From Ulota crispa (Eukaryota > Streptophyta > Bryopsida > Orthotrichales > Orthotrichaceae), in the NCBI GenBank assembly GCA_963920765.1, contig OY987249.1:1180501-1244500 (forward strand): DNA of 64,000 nucleotides. Reading direction: 5' to 3'. Positions 47,800-60,696 of the stretch are shown piece after piece. How positions within the stretch are numbered: the first letter of the stretch is position 1; every line of letters starts with the position of its first letter. Both the position numbers and the translations under genes were made by a program. A model generated the notes under the pieces. It was not told the origin of the DNA, searched no databases, and saw nothing but the letters and a program-made list of their open reading frames with translations.

Positions 47800-48267
47800 C
47801 TAGAGAAGGATCTCCAAATGTTCAAGACTGATTACTAAAGTACCAGGTAGTTCATTGATTAGTTCAGCATGTGCAGAATACCTACATAGGTGGTACGTCA
47901 GTAGGGAGACACTCTAGTGTCACAGAATATAGACGTCCAATAGGGTATCAATTGTGACGTTTCACTGAAATTCAAAACATCCAATTGGACATGGATGCAT
48001 TTTTAATGACGTTCACTAGAACATGAACATATCAAGCGTACTGCTGCTACTGACATTATAAGTAGGAAATTGCCTATTTCTCAAACGACTTCATGTGGTT
48101 GGTTTAGGATCCACAATGTTGTACATTGCAGGCCACCCTAAAAATTGAGTGCAACTCAAGCACAAGGAAATTACAAATTGCTATGTCTTCTTGCTTAGGG
48201 CGTAACTGCTAACGTAGAGTGTTATACGTATATTTGTGACTCCACACTAGGTGTAGCAGACTTTGTC

Positions 48268-49869
48268 ATGCCTATCCAGGGTGCAAGGGTGCGCATTGCC
48301 GATGACGGCCGAACTTTGCATCATATCCTCGTCGGCAACCTCATACTGCAGATAGAGTTGCGTGTGGCAACTGAGAAGAATTCCAAATCTTACCCGTGCC
48401 CATGTAGAGATTGTCACAGTGGCCGGCACATGGGGATTGAAATCATTTGAAGACATCATGCATCCGTGGGCAGAGATTCCTTTTTGACAAAATCCATGAT
48501 TAGTAGAGATCCACCTCAAGGATTTCCATTGGTTGGTATTTGGGTCAAAGATATTGCATATGACAACGACGTTCTTGTGAACAACCTTGATGACTTTGGC
48601 TATGCAAATATTGACAACGCTCCCATTGTGGGTGATATGTTAGACGTTCAAAGAAGGGTTGCCTTTGCCAACAACAACGTTGTTCTAGACGAGTACCATG
48701 ACGTGCAAAGGTAGGTTATGGATGCATTTGACCGCGTGGATGAATTGCACAAGCAGTCCCTAGCCAACTCAGACTTGCCAGAGCAGGACAACACTAGTAG
48801 CAAGAAAGTAGAGATGTTGCATGCGATGTACAAGCTAGCTACGACGCTAGTGTACGCAGCTTCAAAAACAAGCATGGTTTCCACTACAATTGTCATCATG
48901 AACATGTGCGTTGTTTTTGGAGTTAGCAACAAGTTTGTAGACAAGCTATTGTGCTACTTGGCAACGGACCTCTTGCGAAAGGGTAACAAGCTACCAAGCA
49001 AACATTACAAGGCTAGAAGGAACATTTGTATATTGGATCTAGACTACAACAACATCCACGCATGTCTAGATGGATGCATGTTGTTTGAAGGCGATGAAGC
49101 AGAGTTGGAGGTCTGCCCAAAGTGCTCCATGTCACGCTGGATGGAAGGATTAGACTATGTCCCTGCAAAAGTCATTCGCCACTTTTCCCTCAAACCAAGG
49201 CTAAAATGAATGTGGAGGTCCCCTAAGATTGCTGGCATGTGAACTTGATACACCAAGCATGTCAGCACAGATGGCGTGATGCACTTTGTGGTGGACAATA
49301 TAGCATGGAAGCACATTAATACAAACATTGCCTTTGGCAACTTCAGCGCCGAGCATAGGAACATGCGCTTGGCCCTTGCATTGGATGGCGTCAATCCGTT
49401 CAAGCTTATCAACACAAACTGGTCAACGTAGCCGATACTAATATTGAATTACAACTTGGAGCCATGGTTTGTGACCAAGAAGTTTTGGATCTCAATAAGC
49501 ATCCTGATATCAGACAAGCAGTCCCCCACTGCAAAGAACATCAATGTGTTCATACGACCATTACTATAGGAGTTGCATGCTTTGTGGCGGGGCATTCCAA
49601 TATTGGATTATTCGCAGTTTAAGGGTTCAAGACGCTTCACAATGCAAGGAATACTGATGTGGACAATCTTTGATTTTCCCGCATATGGCCTCATCACTGG
49701 TTTATGCTGTAAAGGATATCAGGGTTGTCCATGTTGCGAGCTTGATACAAATTCAAGGATGGCAAAGACCGGGGACTTGCAAGCAAATAGGACAACAAAG
49801 GGCAAAATATTTTTTATGGTGGCATGCGCAGGTATTTATCTCAAACCCACCCATATCGAGGCAATATAG
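48268..49869 (+). pseudogene. CACTA transposase, Transpos_assoc and TNP2 region, decayed
   Basis: One frame runs through the whole segment with nonsense codons but no frame change. The start carries SYPCPCRDCHSGRH, the Cys pattern of the Transpos_assoc domain. Then come HACLDGCMLFEGDEAELEVC, CPKCSMSRW and AKVIRHFSLKPRL, which are typical of the region before TNP2 (Transposase_21). The TNP2 core follows: STDGVMHFVVDNIAWKHIN, MRLALALDGVNPFKLINTNW, NYNLEPWFVTKKFW, ELHALWRGIPILDYSQ and MWTIFDFPAYGLITGLCCKG with CPCCELD. Stops include those after RLK (49207), three closely spaced ones near 49210-49250, ST*P (49428-49430) and LL*EL. In known CACTA elements this protein (TNPD/TNP2) catalyses excision and integration at the CACTA ends. 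Here it is non-functional. Confidence 0.88.
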
Positions 49870-50518
49870 AGTTCAATGGCCAACGTGAAGATTGGACACC
49901 ACCTCAAACAACTATAGGAGATGACGTCAATGTGTACGCTGCAAGGCACAAAGAATACTTAGACGGAGGTGGTTAAGAGGATGGCAAGGACGACCTTGTG
50001 CACCTCATAGGTGTGAAGCGATTGAGCGCCTTCTTTGAACTCCTGTATTGGCAGGTAATTCAATTTGTTAGAACTTCCTAGCCATAGCTTTCTTGAAGTT
50101 GCGTTCATAATGGCAATTGCAAAGTGCAATCGACGTTGTTGAAGTTGGCAAAAGCATGGAGTACTACCTCAAAGAATGTCCTACTGCATAACTATTCTAG
50201 AAGTGCTTGTATAGATTGATGTTGGACCTTATAGCTCCCCTTTATTGACGACAAAGAAAACCACATTGCCAAAAACAACGTCTTGTCTGTTTGGGTTGCC
50301 TTGGGTTGCTAGATACATTGTTACATCAACATAGATGTCTCTTTAGATGTCATACTAAACACATTTGTCACTGGCTAATGGTAGACAATACATTAAATTG
50401 ACGCCATAACCCTCTGTATGCATCAAATGTCCACAGGTTTGGGCGAGCGCTTAGTTGTTCTCATGTGCATTCTAATAGACATAAACTTTGATGGTGGCAA
50501 CATCTAATGGTCCGGTAT

Positions 50519-50890
50519 GTTCTAGACGTCATGCATTGTGAGAAGAATTTATGCGAGAACATCTTGAAGACTCTATTGGGATTGAACAACAACCTCGAAA
50601 GTTGGCAAGATGTGGAGGATTTGGAAATGCAAGAGGAGCTTTGATTGCAACATTCAGAGCGACGTGGGTAGGAGTTCCTCATGCCGCATGCACCGTACGT
50701 ATTGAAGGTGGACAAGCAAAGAGAGTTTGTGTAAATAATCTCAAACATTTGAACCCCAACAAACTTTGTGGGAGCCATTCACAAATGCCTCAAAGATAGG
50801 AAGCTTCATTACATGAAGACCCATGATTACCATGTCCTCATGCAACAAGTAATCACAAAAGATAATTTTGCGTTTGCTGTTAGTCTCTAA
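50519..50890 (+). pseudogene. CACTA transposase, conserved block after TNP2
   Basis: The frame begins VLDVMHCEKNLCENILKTLL, a highly characteristic block of CACTA transposases, and continues to HYMKTHDYHVLMQQ, also typical. Stops interrupt it after EEL, at ERRG, after EFV and after ISNI. It is in a different frame from the preceding segment. Sequence 49870-50518 between them is too degraded to follow, although GVKRLSAFFELLYWQ near 50010 fits the expected intervening part. Confidence 0.85.
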
Positions 50891-51279
50891 TGTCCGTGAA
50901 GATGTCGTAAGTGATTGAATTACTTCTATTCTAACATTCAAGAAAATGTACCATTAACACTATATATAACAACTTTCAATAGCAAACATCCAAAATTGTA
51001 ACGTGTATTACATGTGTACATCAATACTAGGTTGCATTCAATGTGTAGTTCAACATCTCCCTGTCAATCTAGGGACAACATTGCATTTACAGATGTTTGG
51101 AATTTATAAACAATATGGAATTGCATGCATTATTTTGGTGTGAACACCCCTCTTTTAGTACCCTGCAATGTGTATTCCTTGAGGTCTTACTATGATTCCT
51201 TGTGTTGTTTGTTGTAGATACTTCCCGTGGCTATTTGAAACCTCTTAGATGAGAGTGTGCATCAAGCAATCATAAAAAT

Positions 51280-51783
51280 GTGCCAAGTATTTCAAAAGGT
51301 ATGCGTCTATGCAAGAAAGAGGTCCAAGAAGACAGGAAGGGAGAGCTAATGGAGAATGTCATTATGGCATCTTGTATGATAGAGAAGGTGTTCCCACTAA
51401 TGTTTTTGAATGTCATGACGCACCTCCCCATACATCTCGTGGAGCAACTCTTCAATTGTGGGCCACTCCATTGCTGGTGGATGTATCCAATTGAAAGGTA
51501 CATAAAGACATTGAAGGACTATGTGAGGACGTACGCACATCCAGAAGGGAGCATAGTAGAGGGGTATTGCATGGAGGATGCTCTTGGATTTTTTATTGAG
51601 TACATGAAGCAGCACAAATCAACGGTTCATTATGTCTGGGATGCAGATGAGGATGCAATTATAAATGACAAAGTCCTAAGGCCTAATGAGAAGACTAAAA
51701 GGAAGATGTCAGATGCTGTGCATGGATATGCACATTTGTTTGTGCTTGACAACGCGGCATGTCTAAAGCCATGGCAAAAGTAA
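51280..51783 (+). pseudogene. CACTA transposase, DUF4218 domain
   Basis: An open segment of 167 codons. It contains EKVFPLMFLNVMTHLPIHLV, CGPLHCWWMYPIERYIKTL and YVRTYAHPEGSIVEGYCMED, the clear signature of DUF4218 in plant CACTA transposases. The part upstream (51240-51280) is out of frame. This is the best-preserved piece of the transposase. Confidence 0.9.
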
Positions 51784-52179
51784 GTGCACAACAGACCTTG
51801 TATATGTTAACAGTGGTTATATAGCACATTGGCCATGACATAGTCCATGCTACGTAGATGTTAATTTTGACAAAGAAATATACCATGCTCTGTCCTATTG
51901 AACATCACAGAAAAGCTTGAGTGCCCTTATTGAGATGGTCTGCATCTTGTATAGAATGATGCAAGCTATATAAATTGGGACAAGTTAATGTTATTATAAA
52001 CATATGCACAAAGGAATGTTTTATTGGACGACTTTAACAATGCTAATGCCTATCATTGGATGATTAGTTTGGTTCATACTAAGTTTGGGTTGGCGTCAGC
52101 TAGGAGAGGGCAATGTCAATTTTTACTTTCTGTGAACTCACTTTTTATTAATATCAACAGCACTTCTTAATATTAGCAG

Positions 52180-52948
52180 CATGTCTGGTCCCTTCCAAAG
52201 TCATGGCACTTGTCATTGGGAGTACATCATTGTAAAGGCACGCAGATGGAAAGAGCGCAAGGCCTCTCGCGTTCACTTTCACCGCCAATGCCCCTTTGTG
52301 CAACGAAGGTACCTTGAAGGGTTGTGAGACCTACTTGTGTTTGCTGACTGGTTACGTGCACGCGTTAGGGAGGCTCAAAATGATGGGGAAGAGGTAGAGA
52401 ATGACATTGTTGAGTATACTCATCCTTTGGAGAGGTATGCAAAATTACATCAACAAATGCATTCATTTGGGATGCACTTACGATCTTGGAGTTTGGAGGG
52501 GGGACTTATCACTTGAGATTCTTGCGAGGTAGCATCATTTACCAAACAGCTACGATGGGAAGTTTGTAACAGGAGACCCCTTGAACAAACAATAGATTAT
52601 GTGGGATACATAGAAGAAATTTTGGAGTTGGCTTATCGTAACCACTGCACCACTATATTGCTATGCAATTGGGTGAAGAGCACACAAGATTCACGTTTTC
52701 CAACCGTTGAATGCGACCAATATGGTTTTAGCATAGTCAACTTCAACCACATGGACGACTCTGTAAATGCCAACTCATTTGCATTCCTGTTGCACTGCCA
52801 GCAAGTGTTCTTTTTTGATGATCCACAAAGAAATGGATGGAAATTTATTTGTAGAACGGATGTGCGTAGTCGACGTATAACACCACTGGAATTGCGGCAA
52901 TTGCCTACTGTCATTGACATTAATAACAATGCAAACTTTGAGGTCTAA
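52180..52948 (+). pseudogene. CACTA transposase, C-terminal DUF4216 region
   Basis: Upstream, WKERKASRVHFHRQCPFVQR and LLVFADWLRARVREAQND fit the linker found in related transposases, with stops at 52325 and 52516. The DUF4216 part reads GYIEEILELAYRNHCTTILL, CNWV, YGFSIVNFNHMDDS, HCQQVFFFDDPQRNGWKFIC and ends at 52948. It lies in another frame from DUF4218. The order TNP2, DUF4218, DUF4216 is the normal CACTA order, so this is one decayed gene and not unrelated pieces. Confidence 0.88.
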
Positions 52949-53491
52949 CCCCGGCAACAGAGGGAGCAAAAACTAGAAGAAGACCAGATATGGCAAGTAG
53001 TGTATATGTGACCGCCACAATAGATGAGATAGGAGAAGAGGCAAACGCAAAGAAGATTGGATGGTAGAGAACTAGTGGTTAACTAGTGCAATTCTGTAAA
53101 CCCCCTTTGAACATTGCATGCAGTGGCTATTATGTTTTATAGTATATTTACGCAGATGTCATGTACAAGGCTTTCAAAGGGAGGAGCACCTTGCATGTTA
53201 AATGTGACGTTGTATTAAGCATGCAAGTATTATGTGCCCAAATGATTGTGATCTTATTTGCTACAATGTTTATAAAAAATAACATTTTTTGGTATGTATA
53301 TTTTAATGTTGGAATGTTCATGAGAAGATGTCGTGAAGGAGGTAATCATTTGTTTTTTTTTTTTGTCAACATAACCATGTGGTTATGTTCAAAGATTTCA
53401 ATTACATCATGCTTTGTAACTAAATCAGAAAAATGCAATTTTTATGAAATAATTAAGTTACAACATTTGGTTTTACTGACTTGAGCATTAA

Positions 53492-55222
53492 CCCTTGAAG
53501 GACCAAGCCATTTTTTGGGCAAAAAACACCTTGAACTACCACTTCTAGGATAAGAAGGTACAATGGTAAGAAATGAGAGGGTGTACTCTATAGGATGTTT
53601 CTGGTACCCTGCGTTCAAGCTCCCATAACATATAGGCTATGTAGGTAAATTTTTGTAAGTTTTGTAGGGCTATATTTACCTAAATTTGCAAATGATGGTC
53701 ATTTTGTGTACCCTACATTTATTCAATTGTTTTAGAAACTATATATATAAATATCCTATGTTCATTATAAGTTCCAGACTTTGGCAAAAAACAATTGCAA
53801 ACACTTTGTCAACTTGCAGTGAAACCCATGATTCATAACCCATAATACCAATAATATTGTACAAACAACACAAACTATAAAAAAAATGAATAACAATTTG
53901 ATTGATACTAGAAGTTGGCATTGAGATCTTCACATAACAATTCATTACACAAAATTGTCCTACCTTTGTGGTGCAAAATGGATGGATACCCATTTTAGCT
54001 TTAATTTGGTTCAATCAAAATTGAGTATTTCATGCCTCTGTGCTTTTACACAAGGAGCTAGCCCAACCCATAAGTGTGAAGTGGCCCCTAATGTAGAAAT
54101 CTATAGTAGTTCAAAGGAGCCAACTAAACTATAATACTTCATAAGAGTTCACATTCTGGGGAGACAATTTTAGATAGTCTACTTTAGATAAAAAGAAGAA
54201 CATAAATTTGTATAATACCCCATATCATTTGTTACTTATAATTCCTTAATCCCTATTCCAATGACTCTAATTTTCTTTAGAGTATTTTCTAAATTTTAGC
54301 ACCTTGGCAATCAAAATTACCCTTCATTTGATTGCACGCTACCAAAGAAATAGGGGGAGTGCATCCCCTGAGGGTAAGGTAAATTTTTTTTTACAATAAT
54401 TCAACCCTAAGATCTTGTAGTATACTACAAGATGATCAAGTGGTAAAAAATTTGGCTCAATCTAAAAATAAAAAGAGTGAGATATTTACATTTGAATGGC
54501 GGGGAGAAATTGTCTTTGGTGCTGTCTAGAAATTTCAGAAGGCTTTCACCACTCTTAGATAAAAAAAAATTAGTGTACACAAAGTTCAGGTTAATTTTTT
54601 GCACAAAGGAGACCAAGTTTGGTATGTGTGGGAGAATTTTCAGATAAATTGGAACTATATATCCAGCCCATGAGGAAAAATAGTAAGTAAAAAGAAGTAG
54701 GGAATGACTGAAACACTAAATTGTTGAGAATGTAACTATTAAAACAAAAAACAAAAATCCCAATGGTTATGATGCCGTGATAAACAATCTTCATCCTTTG
54801 GTTTAGGGTTTTTTCCAAAATTAAGAAAAGTGAAATAAAGGACTTCACAATTTATTTTAGAATAGAGAATCCAGAACTGCCCACAAATAAGAACTCCTCA
54901 TAACTTTCATCTCATTTATCAAAATTGAATGATTCACCGCTCCCCATGTCTATATAAGTGTAAAGAACTAAATTCAGATGTTTTTTTTGAAAGAAATGAA
55001 ATTTTTAAAGAAGTTTTTGGCTGCCCGGAGAGCAATATTTTCCACATTTTCATGCATAACTTTTTCAATAAATGTCAGAATGAAGAAAAAGTTACATTCC
55101 CATGTAGATCTTTGAATTCCTCACCTTCAATAAAAGTTTCAAAAATCATGCAAACTACTGTAGCCATAGGTACATGCCTCTAATCTTGTATGACCACCAA
55201 ATGGACAATGGTCCTTCAGGGG
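53492..55222. mobile_element. TTAA-flanked element, 1.73 kb
   Basis: TTAA at 53488-53491 and 55223-55226. Ends are CCCTTGAAGGACCA and, on the minus strand, CCCCTGAAGGACCA (13/14 match). The right ~300 bp is related to the right arms of the elements ending at 34592 and 56702. No transposase reading frame is present; the longest frames are under 100 codons without recognisable domains. It may be a composite with internal insertions. Confidence 0.65.
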
Positions 55223-55977
55223 TTAAAATATACATGAAAGAGATGTTTATTTTTTGGGCATATGTTTGTTATAGAAAAAGACATGTGTATGGATGGACCT
55301 TTAGTACATGCCCATGTAACTACACTTCATTAATGCGGGAGAGAATTATTCAAATCATTTGTCATGCAAAAACAAGGACTTCTTATATAATAACTCCCCA
55401 AAAACATGATATGGGGATTTTGAAATTCAAACTCCTGTCTACTATTTACATCTATTGAAGTTACAGCCTGCTAATACAAGAATGTGAAATTGACAATGTT
55501 AGTCTAAAATGCCAAGCTCTTTTCAAAAGTAAATGACACGGAACAAAACCAAATTGGAGGCCACTATCCTAAGTTCTTGGTCCATAAGTAATTATTTAAA
55601 AATTTAAGTCAAATTATTATTTGCGGTCTCATTTAGAATTTGTTTAGCAAAACATTGTGGCGCTCAAGCCACAAACGTTCATATAGTCAATTGGGATCAT
55701 TCATTTATTTGTATATTGTACACTTGTAGACCTCTAAGTCCATAACATGTAATTATATGCCTTCTTGCTTGGTCGTGTATGTACAATAAATAAATTAGTA
55801 GAGTGTGCAAACATTCATATTTGAATTGTAATTTTGCAATTGCCTATCCAACCTGGCTTGGTTTCCATAGCGCAATTCCAAATTGTAAGTTAATTTTTGA
55901 AATCACCTCCAACATCATTATGTATTTTGTATAAGATGTCATATACAAATGCCATTGACTTACACCATTTCCTAAAA

Positions 55978-56702
55978 CCCTAAAGGCCAAGTTGTCCCTA
56001 TAGGGGGGCAACTGGGATTTTGGGCTTACACTTATGTCAAAACTACTCTGTGTAATTTTTTGAAATTCTTCTACAAGATGGCAAATTCAAACATATGTGT
56101 GAGCATATCAATATTTCCTTGTTCCAAGATTTATTGGAAAAGTGACAAATGAATTTATGAGAATATTTGTTTGGCGGGCAGCCTGAACACTTTATTAAAA
56201 ATTGCATTTTTTGTAAATAAACATTTGAGGTTAGGTCTTTAAGCTAATATGGATGTGGGGAGCTTAAAATCATTCAATTGTAATATTTCATCAACAAAAT
56301 GTTTGAGAAGTTTCTATTTTTGTGTAGGCATAGTTTTGGGATTTACCTCACTCACCTACAAACTAGAAACGTCTCAAAAATTTCATCTCTTCAACTACAA
56401 TTGAATGATTTGAAGCTCCCCACATCCATATTAATCTAAACACCTAACCTCAAATTTTTATTTACAAAAAATACAAATTTTAATAAAGTTTTCAAGCTGC
56501 TTGCCAAACAAATATTCTCATAAATTCATTTATAACTTTTCCAATAAATCTTGGAACAAGGAAAAATTGATATACTCACACATATGTTTGAATTTGCCAT
56601 CTTGTTGAAGAATTTCAAAAAATTACACAAAGTAGTTTTGACATAAGTGCAAGCCCAAAATCCTAGTTGCCCCCCCTATAGGGACAACTTGGCCTTTAGT
56701 GG
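55978..56702. mobile_element. 725-bp foldback element with ~345-bp arms
   Basis: Left arm (about 55978-56325) and right arm (about 56358-56702) are inverted copies with few differences, separated by ~30 bp. Shared phrases include AGGCCAAGTTGTCCCTATAG, AAATTCAAACATATGTGTGA, GGAAAAGT and ATTTATGAGAATATTTGTTT. Ends are CCCTAAAGGCC and CCACTAAAGGCC. Flanks are TAAAA and TTAT, possibly decayed TTAA sites. A transcript across it would form a long hairpin. Confidence 0.85.
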
Positions 56703-56709
56703 TTATTGA

Positions 56710-58770
56710 AATGCATATACACTGTTGGACTTGACTTTGCTTATGCTTAATATTATACTGTGCAAGGGGTGCCTGAGTCCCTTCTATGACCATTCATTGT
56801 TTTTAGTGCTACTGCAGTCTTTGTTACAAGTAAGTGTCATGAAAGAAGTAACCCACATAATCAAATGTCCGCATAATTTAGTACAGTACAATGTGACAGA
56901 CATAATTTACATGTTTGACTACACGAAATTTGTCCAAAATGACAACGACAATGTGAAATTGGACAATACCTATGCATTTAGCCATGCTCATTTGGGCATA
57001 TTTTTATAATTTATGGCATTTTCCCTTTTTTATAAAGAAGGGAATGACTAGGTTTACTTATCCATGTTCTTGAAAAAGAAAGCATCTCTGTTTGGTTATA
57101 ACAGAATATAAGGTACTTAAGACTAGTTCCAACTAATTCAATAGATATACGTGAAATTTCCATATTATTCCGAGTCAGGGGTTGTTGTATTGTTTTTCTC
57201 ACAAATGCCTAGATGCCGGTTTTGGGAAAAAGTGTGTAACTTGCTAGCTTTGTCCCTATATTGGTTAGACTTGAACGCGGCCTTGATGCATGGATTGTTG
57301 GAGCACCATGGAATTTTTTTGGATGTAAAACAAAAGTCATTGGCCAATTTCAAAAAACATCCAAATGGATATTGCTAATATTTAAGTATTGTATTGAACT
57401 AGTTTAGGAAACCCATAAAAAATAAAAATTGCTCAAACAATTTCAAAATGAAGGCATGAAATTTCAATTTGATAAGGACTTTATGAAAGCTTAGGCTGTT
57501 ACGCAAATTGCAATATTGCCATCTGGCATTTTTTGAAGAACTGTCTCCCTTCTCTTCCTCTAGGCTTGAATTGAAGTTGGCCCTTTTTTTTAATCAATTG
57601 GGTCCTAGATTGCTGACACAAAAAAAGCCCTGTTCTGAATACAACTTACTTTGCAACATATTCAAGCCTTTCTAAAAGTTTCTTTGTACTCAATTATCAT
57701 AGTTTAAATCCATACTTAAACATGATTTTGTAACCCTAAGCTTTGATGTGTACTTGTACTACAGGCAAAACATTTAAAAAATTTTACCCATATAATTATT
57801 TTTTTTGAGTCCATAATAAATATGTAAATCAAGGGAGTATGTGAATGTCTGGGCATTTTAAGAAATAAATCATACGTGGGATGCAATTCAAAAGAATTGT
57901 TTTAAAATGACAATACTTCATTCCCCCTAAACCCTTATAATCTGCTAGTTTTGGTTCCATATTATGTGAAATTTCATTTGAATATGTATAGGTATATGTT
58001 CTGACTATAATGTAGAACTTTTGTAATCATGAACGTTGGATTTGCTCTATCAAAGTGAACACCGTATTAACCTACACAAAAAACTCTATATACATATAGG
58101 CAATGCACCAAGTTACTATTCTAATGTTCTAGAACTGCACATTCTCTATAGAACAACACTTTATAAAATATGAAATTTGGATTTCCAGAAAATCAAGTTC
58201 AATTCTGTGTATGGTCAACATACCACTAGCAATTGTAAGTTTGATAAGTAATCAGCTTGCAGTTACTGATGTTCATAATTACAAGCAATGGCACATTCCA
58301 TTGATCACCTCAACGGTTTTTTATAATACAATGTAGTATAGACGGATGTGATTTGCAGCATAGCATTGGACAAGGCTTGATGGTAGGGTATGATCAAAGG
58401 GAAGTTGCAATTATGTTGTATAATATCTTTAGCATGATATCTTAGTAATCACTTACAATTGTAAATGTGAATTCCATTACATTGATAGTCAATGTTGACA
58501 AAGCCTCTGTATACATAGACATCAACTTCCATAATGAGGTATGTGCGCTAATTGTTTCTGGCACTATTCTAACACTTAGTCAGCCTACAAAGGTAATGAA
58601 AAAATTGAGTATCAAGAGTAGTTGGTACCACGTGTAATGGTCATCGCATAGCCACCTTCACATTGTGTATAATGTCCTTTTCTTGGCCCAATTCAATGAA
58701 TTGGGCAACTATAAAGTGGTTTACATTGAGTAAAATTTCCTTACAACATAGTTGAAGTTTGAGTTGTCCA
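56710..58770. other. Gene-free AT-rich stretch
   Basis: No gene supported. A 94-codon frame at 56725-57009 is not recognised. Confidence 0.4.
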
Positions 58771-58774
58771 TCTA

Positions 58775-59215
58775 ATGGAGTGCTTGCCTGAAAACAACAA
58801 GTTATCTAGGGTTATCAATAACAAGTGGTCTGTGTCATTCAAATTGGGCAAGGTATTGAACGTCACATTTGTTGCAATGCACTGCTTTGCTTTGTGTGCA
58901 CAAAACCTTGCGAGAATGGCTGCTTGTGTAGCAAAATCTTCTGGTCCTCACAAAGAGCGCAGAGAGAATTCAGAAAACTGCAGAATTTGCCACTTGGAGA
59001 TGAAGCCGCTCTTCCTCCTTCAGCACCTTCCACGCATGCTAGAGGCTTCTCTACAAGGCCAAGGTAGAAGTCACCGGTGCCAGCAACTGCATTTGGAGTG
59101 GAGTCTATGCCAGTTTCTCCAAGGTTGTCATTTGCATGCACCTCGTTGACAAAAAATGTATTATACGCGGGTACAATGCAGGCGGAGGTTCATCTTCGAG
59201 AATAGGAGCGTAGCC
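58775..59215 (+). pseudogene. Degraded Cys-rich coding remnant
   Basis: One plus-strand frame reads RHICCNALLCFVCTKPCENG followed by CLCSKIFWSSQRAQREF, and later ALPPSAPSTHARGFSTRP before a stop. The Cys spacing recalls a zinc-binding segment, but no family is identified. The GC-richer composition and the neighbouring remnants suggest a decayed transposon gene. Confidence 0.3.
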
Positions 59216-60690
59216 GTGGAATATGTTCATTGCCGATGTTCTGGTTCTTTCATTTGTTATTGTTGATTTTTGTAATTTTGTACTCTCTTGCCGTTTGAAC
59301 AAGTTCTCTCAAACCAGTCACAGACTGCTGCTATCGCTTATGTGTGCTGCAACATCTATTATCAAAGCAATGCTTTTGCTATTGATTAGTTTGTTGTGGT
59401 TGTGAATTTGTTTTAGTAAGCTTTACTATTCCCAGAAGTAGGGCACAAGTGTGCATTCTTGAGAACTTGGAGTCGTAAGTATCGGCTGCGAGAGATTGCC
59501 ATTGCATTGCTGCTGTTGTCAAGGGAGGATGTACCATAGGTGAAGGAGACATCATTGCCAAAGAATGGGTGAGCTGCTATTTATGAGTAGAGTTTTAAAT
59601 TTTATTTATTTGCACTGATTGACATGTATAGAGAACAAAGATGTTGTACATGTTATTCTATATCAAGCATGTATCGATTGTTGAATGTGCACATTGCGGT
59701 TTTTGTACTTCAGTTTGTAGGAATGTGAGGCATAATTCTGCGCTGAAAGATACATCCAATGAAATTTCTAAAGAGCATGAAGTATCATTAAAAGTTTGTC
59801 TATTTTGACATTGCTAAGAACATCAGCTACGCACATGCGCTGCCGTGCTGGGTTGTACTCCTAGAATTTCATGTATGCATAATTCATTCCTGGAATATAA
59901 TTAAATCACCACATTGACTACCTAAAAATCAGTGACTACTGTAGCCTACAATGACACCTTCACAGATTGCTTTACAAAATCAAACATTGCATGGGCAGCA
60001 AACTGTTGGTTGACCTTCCTCGAGAATGTTGTTGACAAAGCCAAAGACAAAATTGCCTATGTGCCATTGTGAACCTTTGACAATGGCAAGATGGAAGGGA
60101 AGGAAAAAGAAGACCTCTAAGCCACGCAAGATTTATGTCGACTACGACAACATGGGATCCAAAGCTGAGAAGACGTTGGTGGAGTTGTCAAAGAGCAAGC
60201 AATAGCGTAAAAAACATTGCTAAAAAGAAAAGAGTCAAAGAACAAATAGAGACAACCAACAGAGGTAAAGAAATTTTTTTTGTGCTAACAACAACTATAC
60301 AAAAATACAAGGGAGGTGACAATGCGGAGGAGGGGCGCAGAACTAGGCTTTAGAGGAAATTGATGAAGACGTCGAAGGAAGCTAGGTAAGGACTTTTACT
60401 AGCTCTTGCAATTTTTAGAACCGTCTAGAAGGTGTTGACATTCACGTATGGCATAGCGTGCAAAATGTATTTGTGAATGTGCTCAATGAGAGTCACAAGA
60501 AATGTTCATATTCTATAGCAAAAAGGTGTCAATATTCACAATGCACAACAAATGGAACTACAATGTTTTGAATGTCAGTGATAATTATCACATTTAAATC
60601 TTGGCGTATTATACGACCTCATGATGTTGACATTGGTGTGCAACAACACATGCAAAAGATTAGAATGAATGACATGAAACAAAGAATGAT
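59216..60690. other. No supported gene
   Basis: Short Lys/Arg-rich frames near 60135-60350 (for example KNIAKKKRVKEQIETTNR) may be further remnants. Nothing definite. Confidence 0.3.
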
Positions 60691-60696
60691 ACATTT

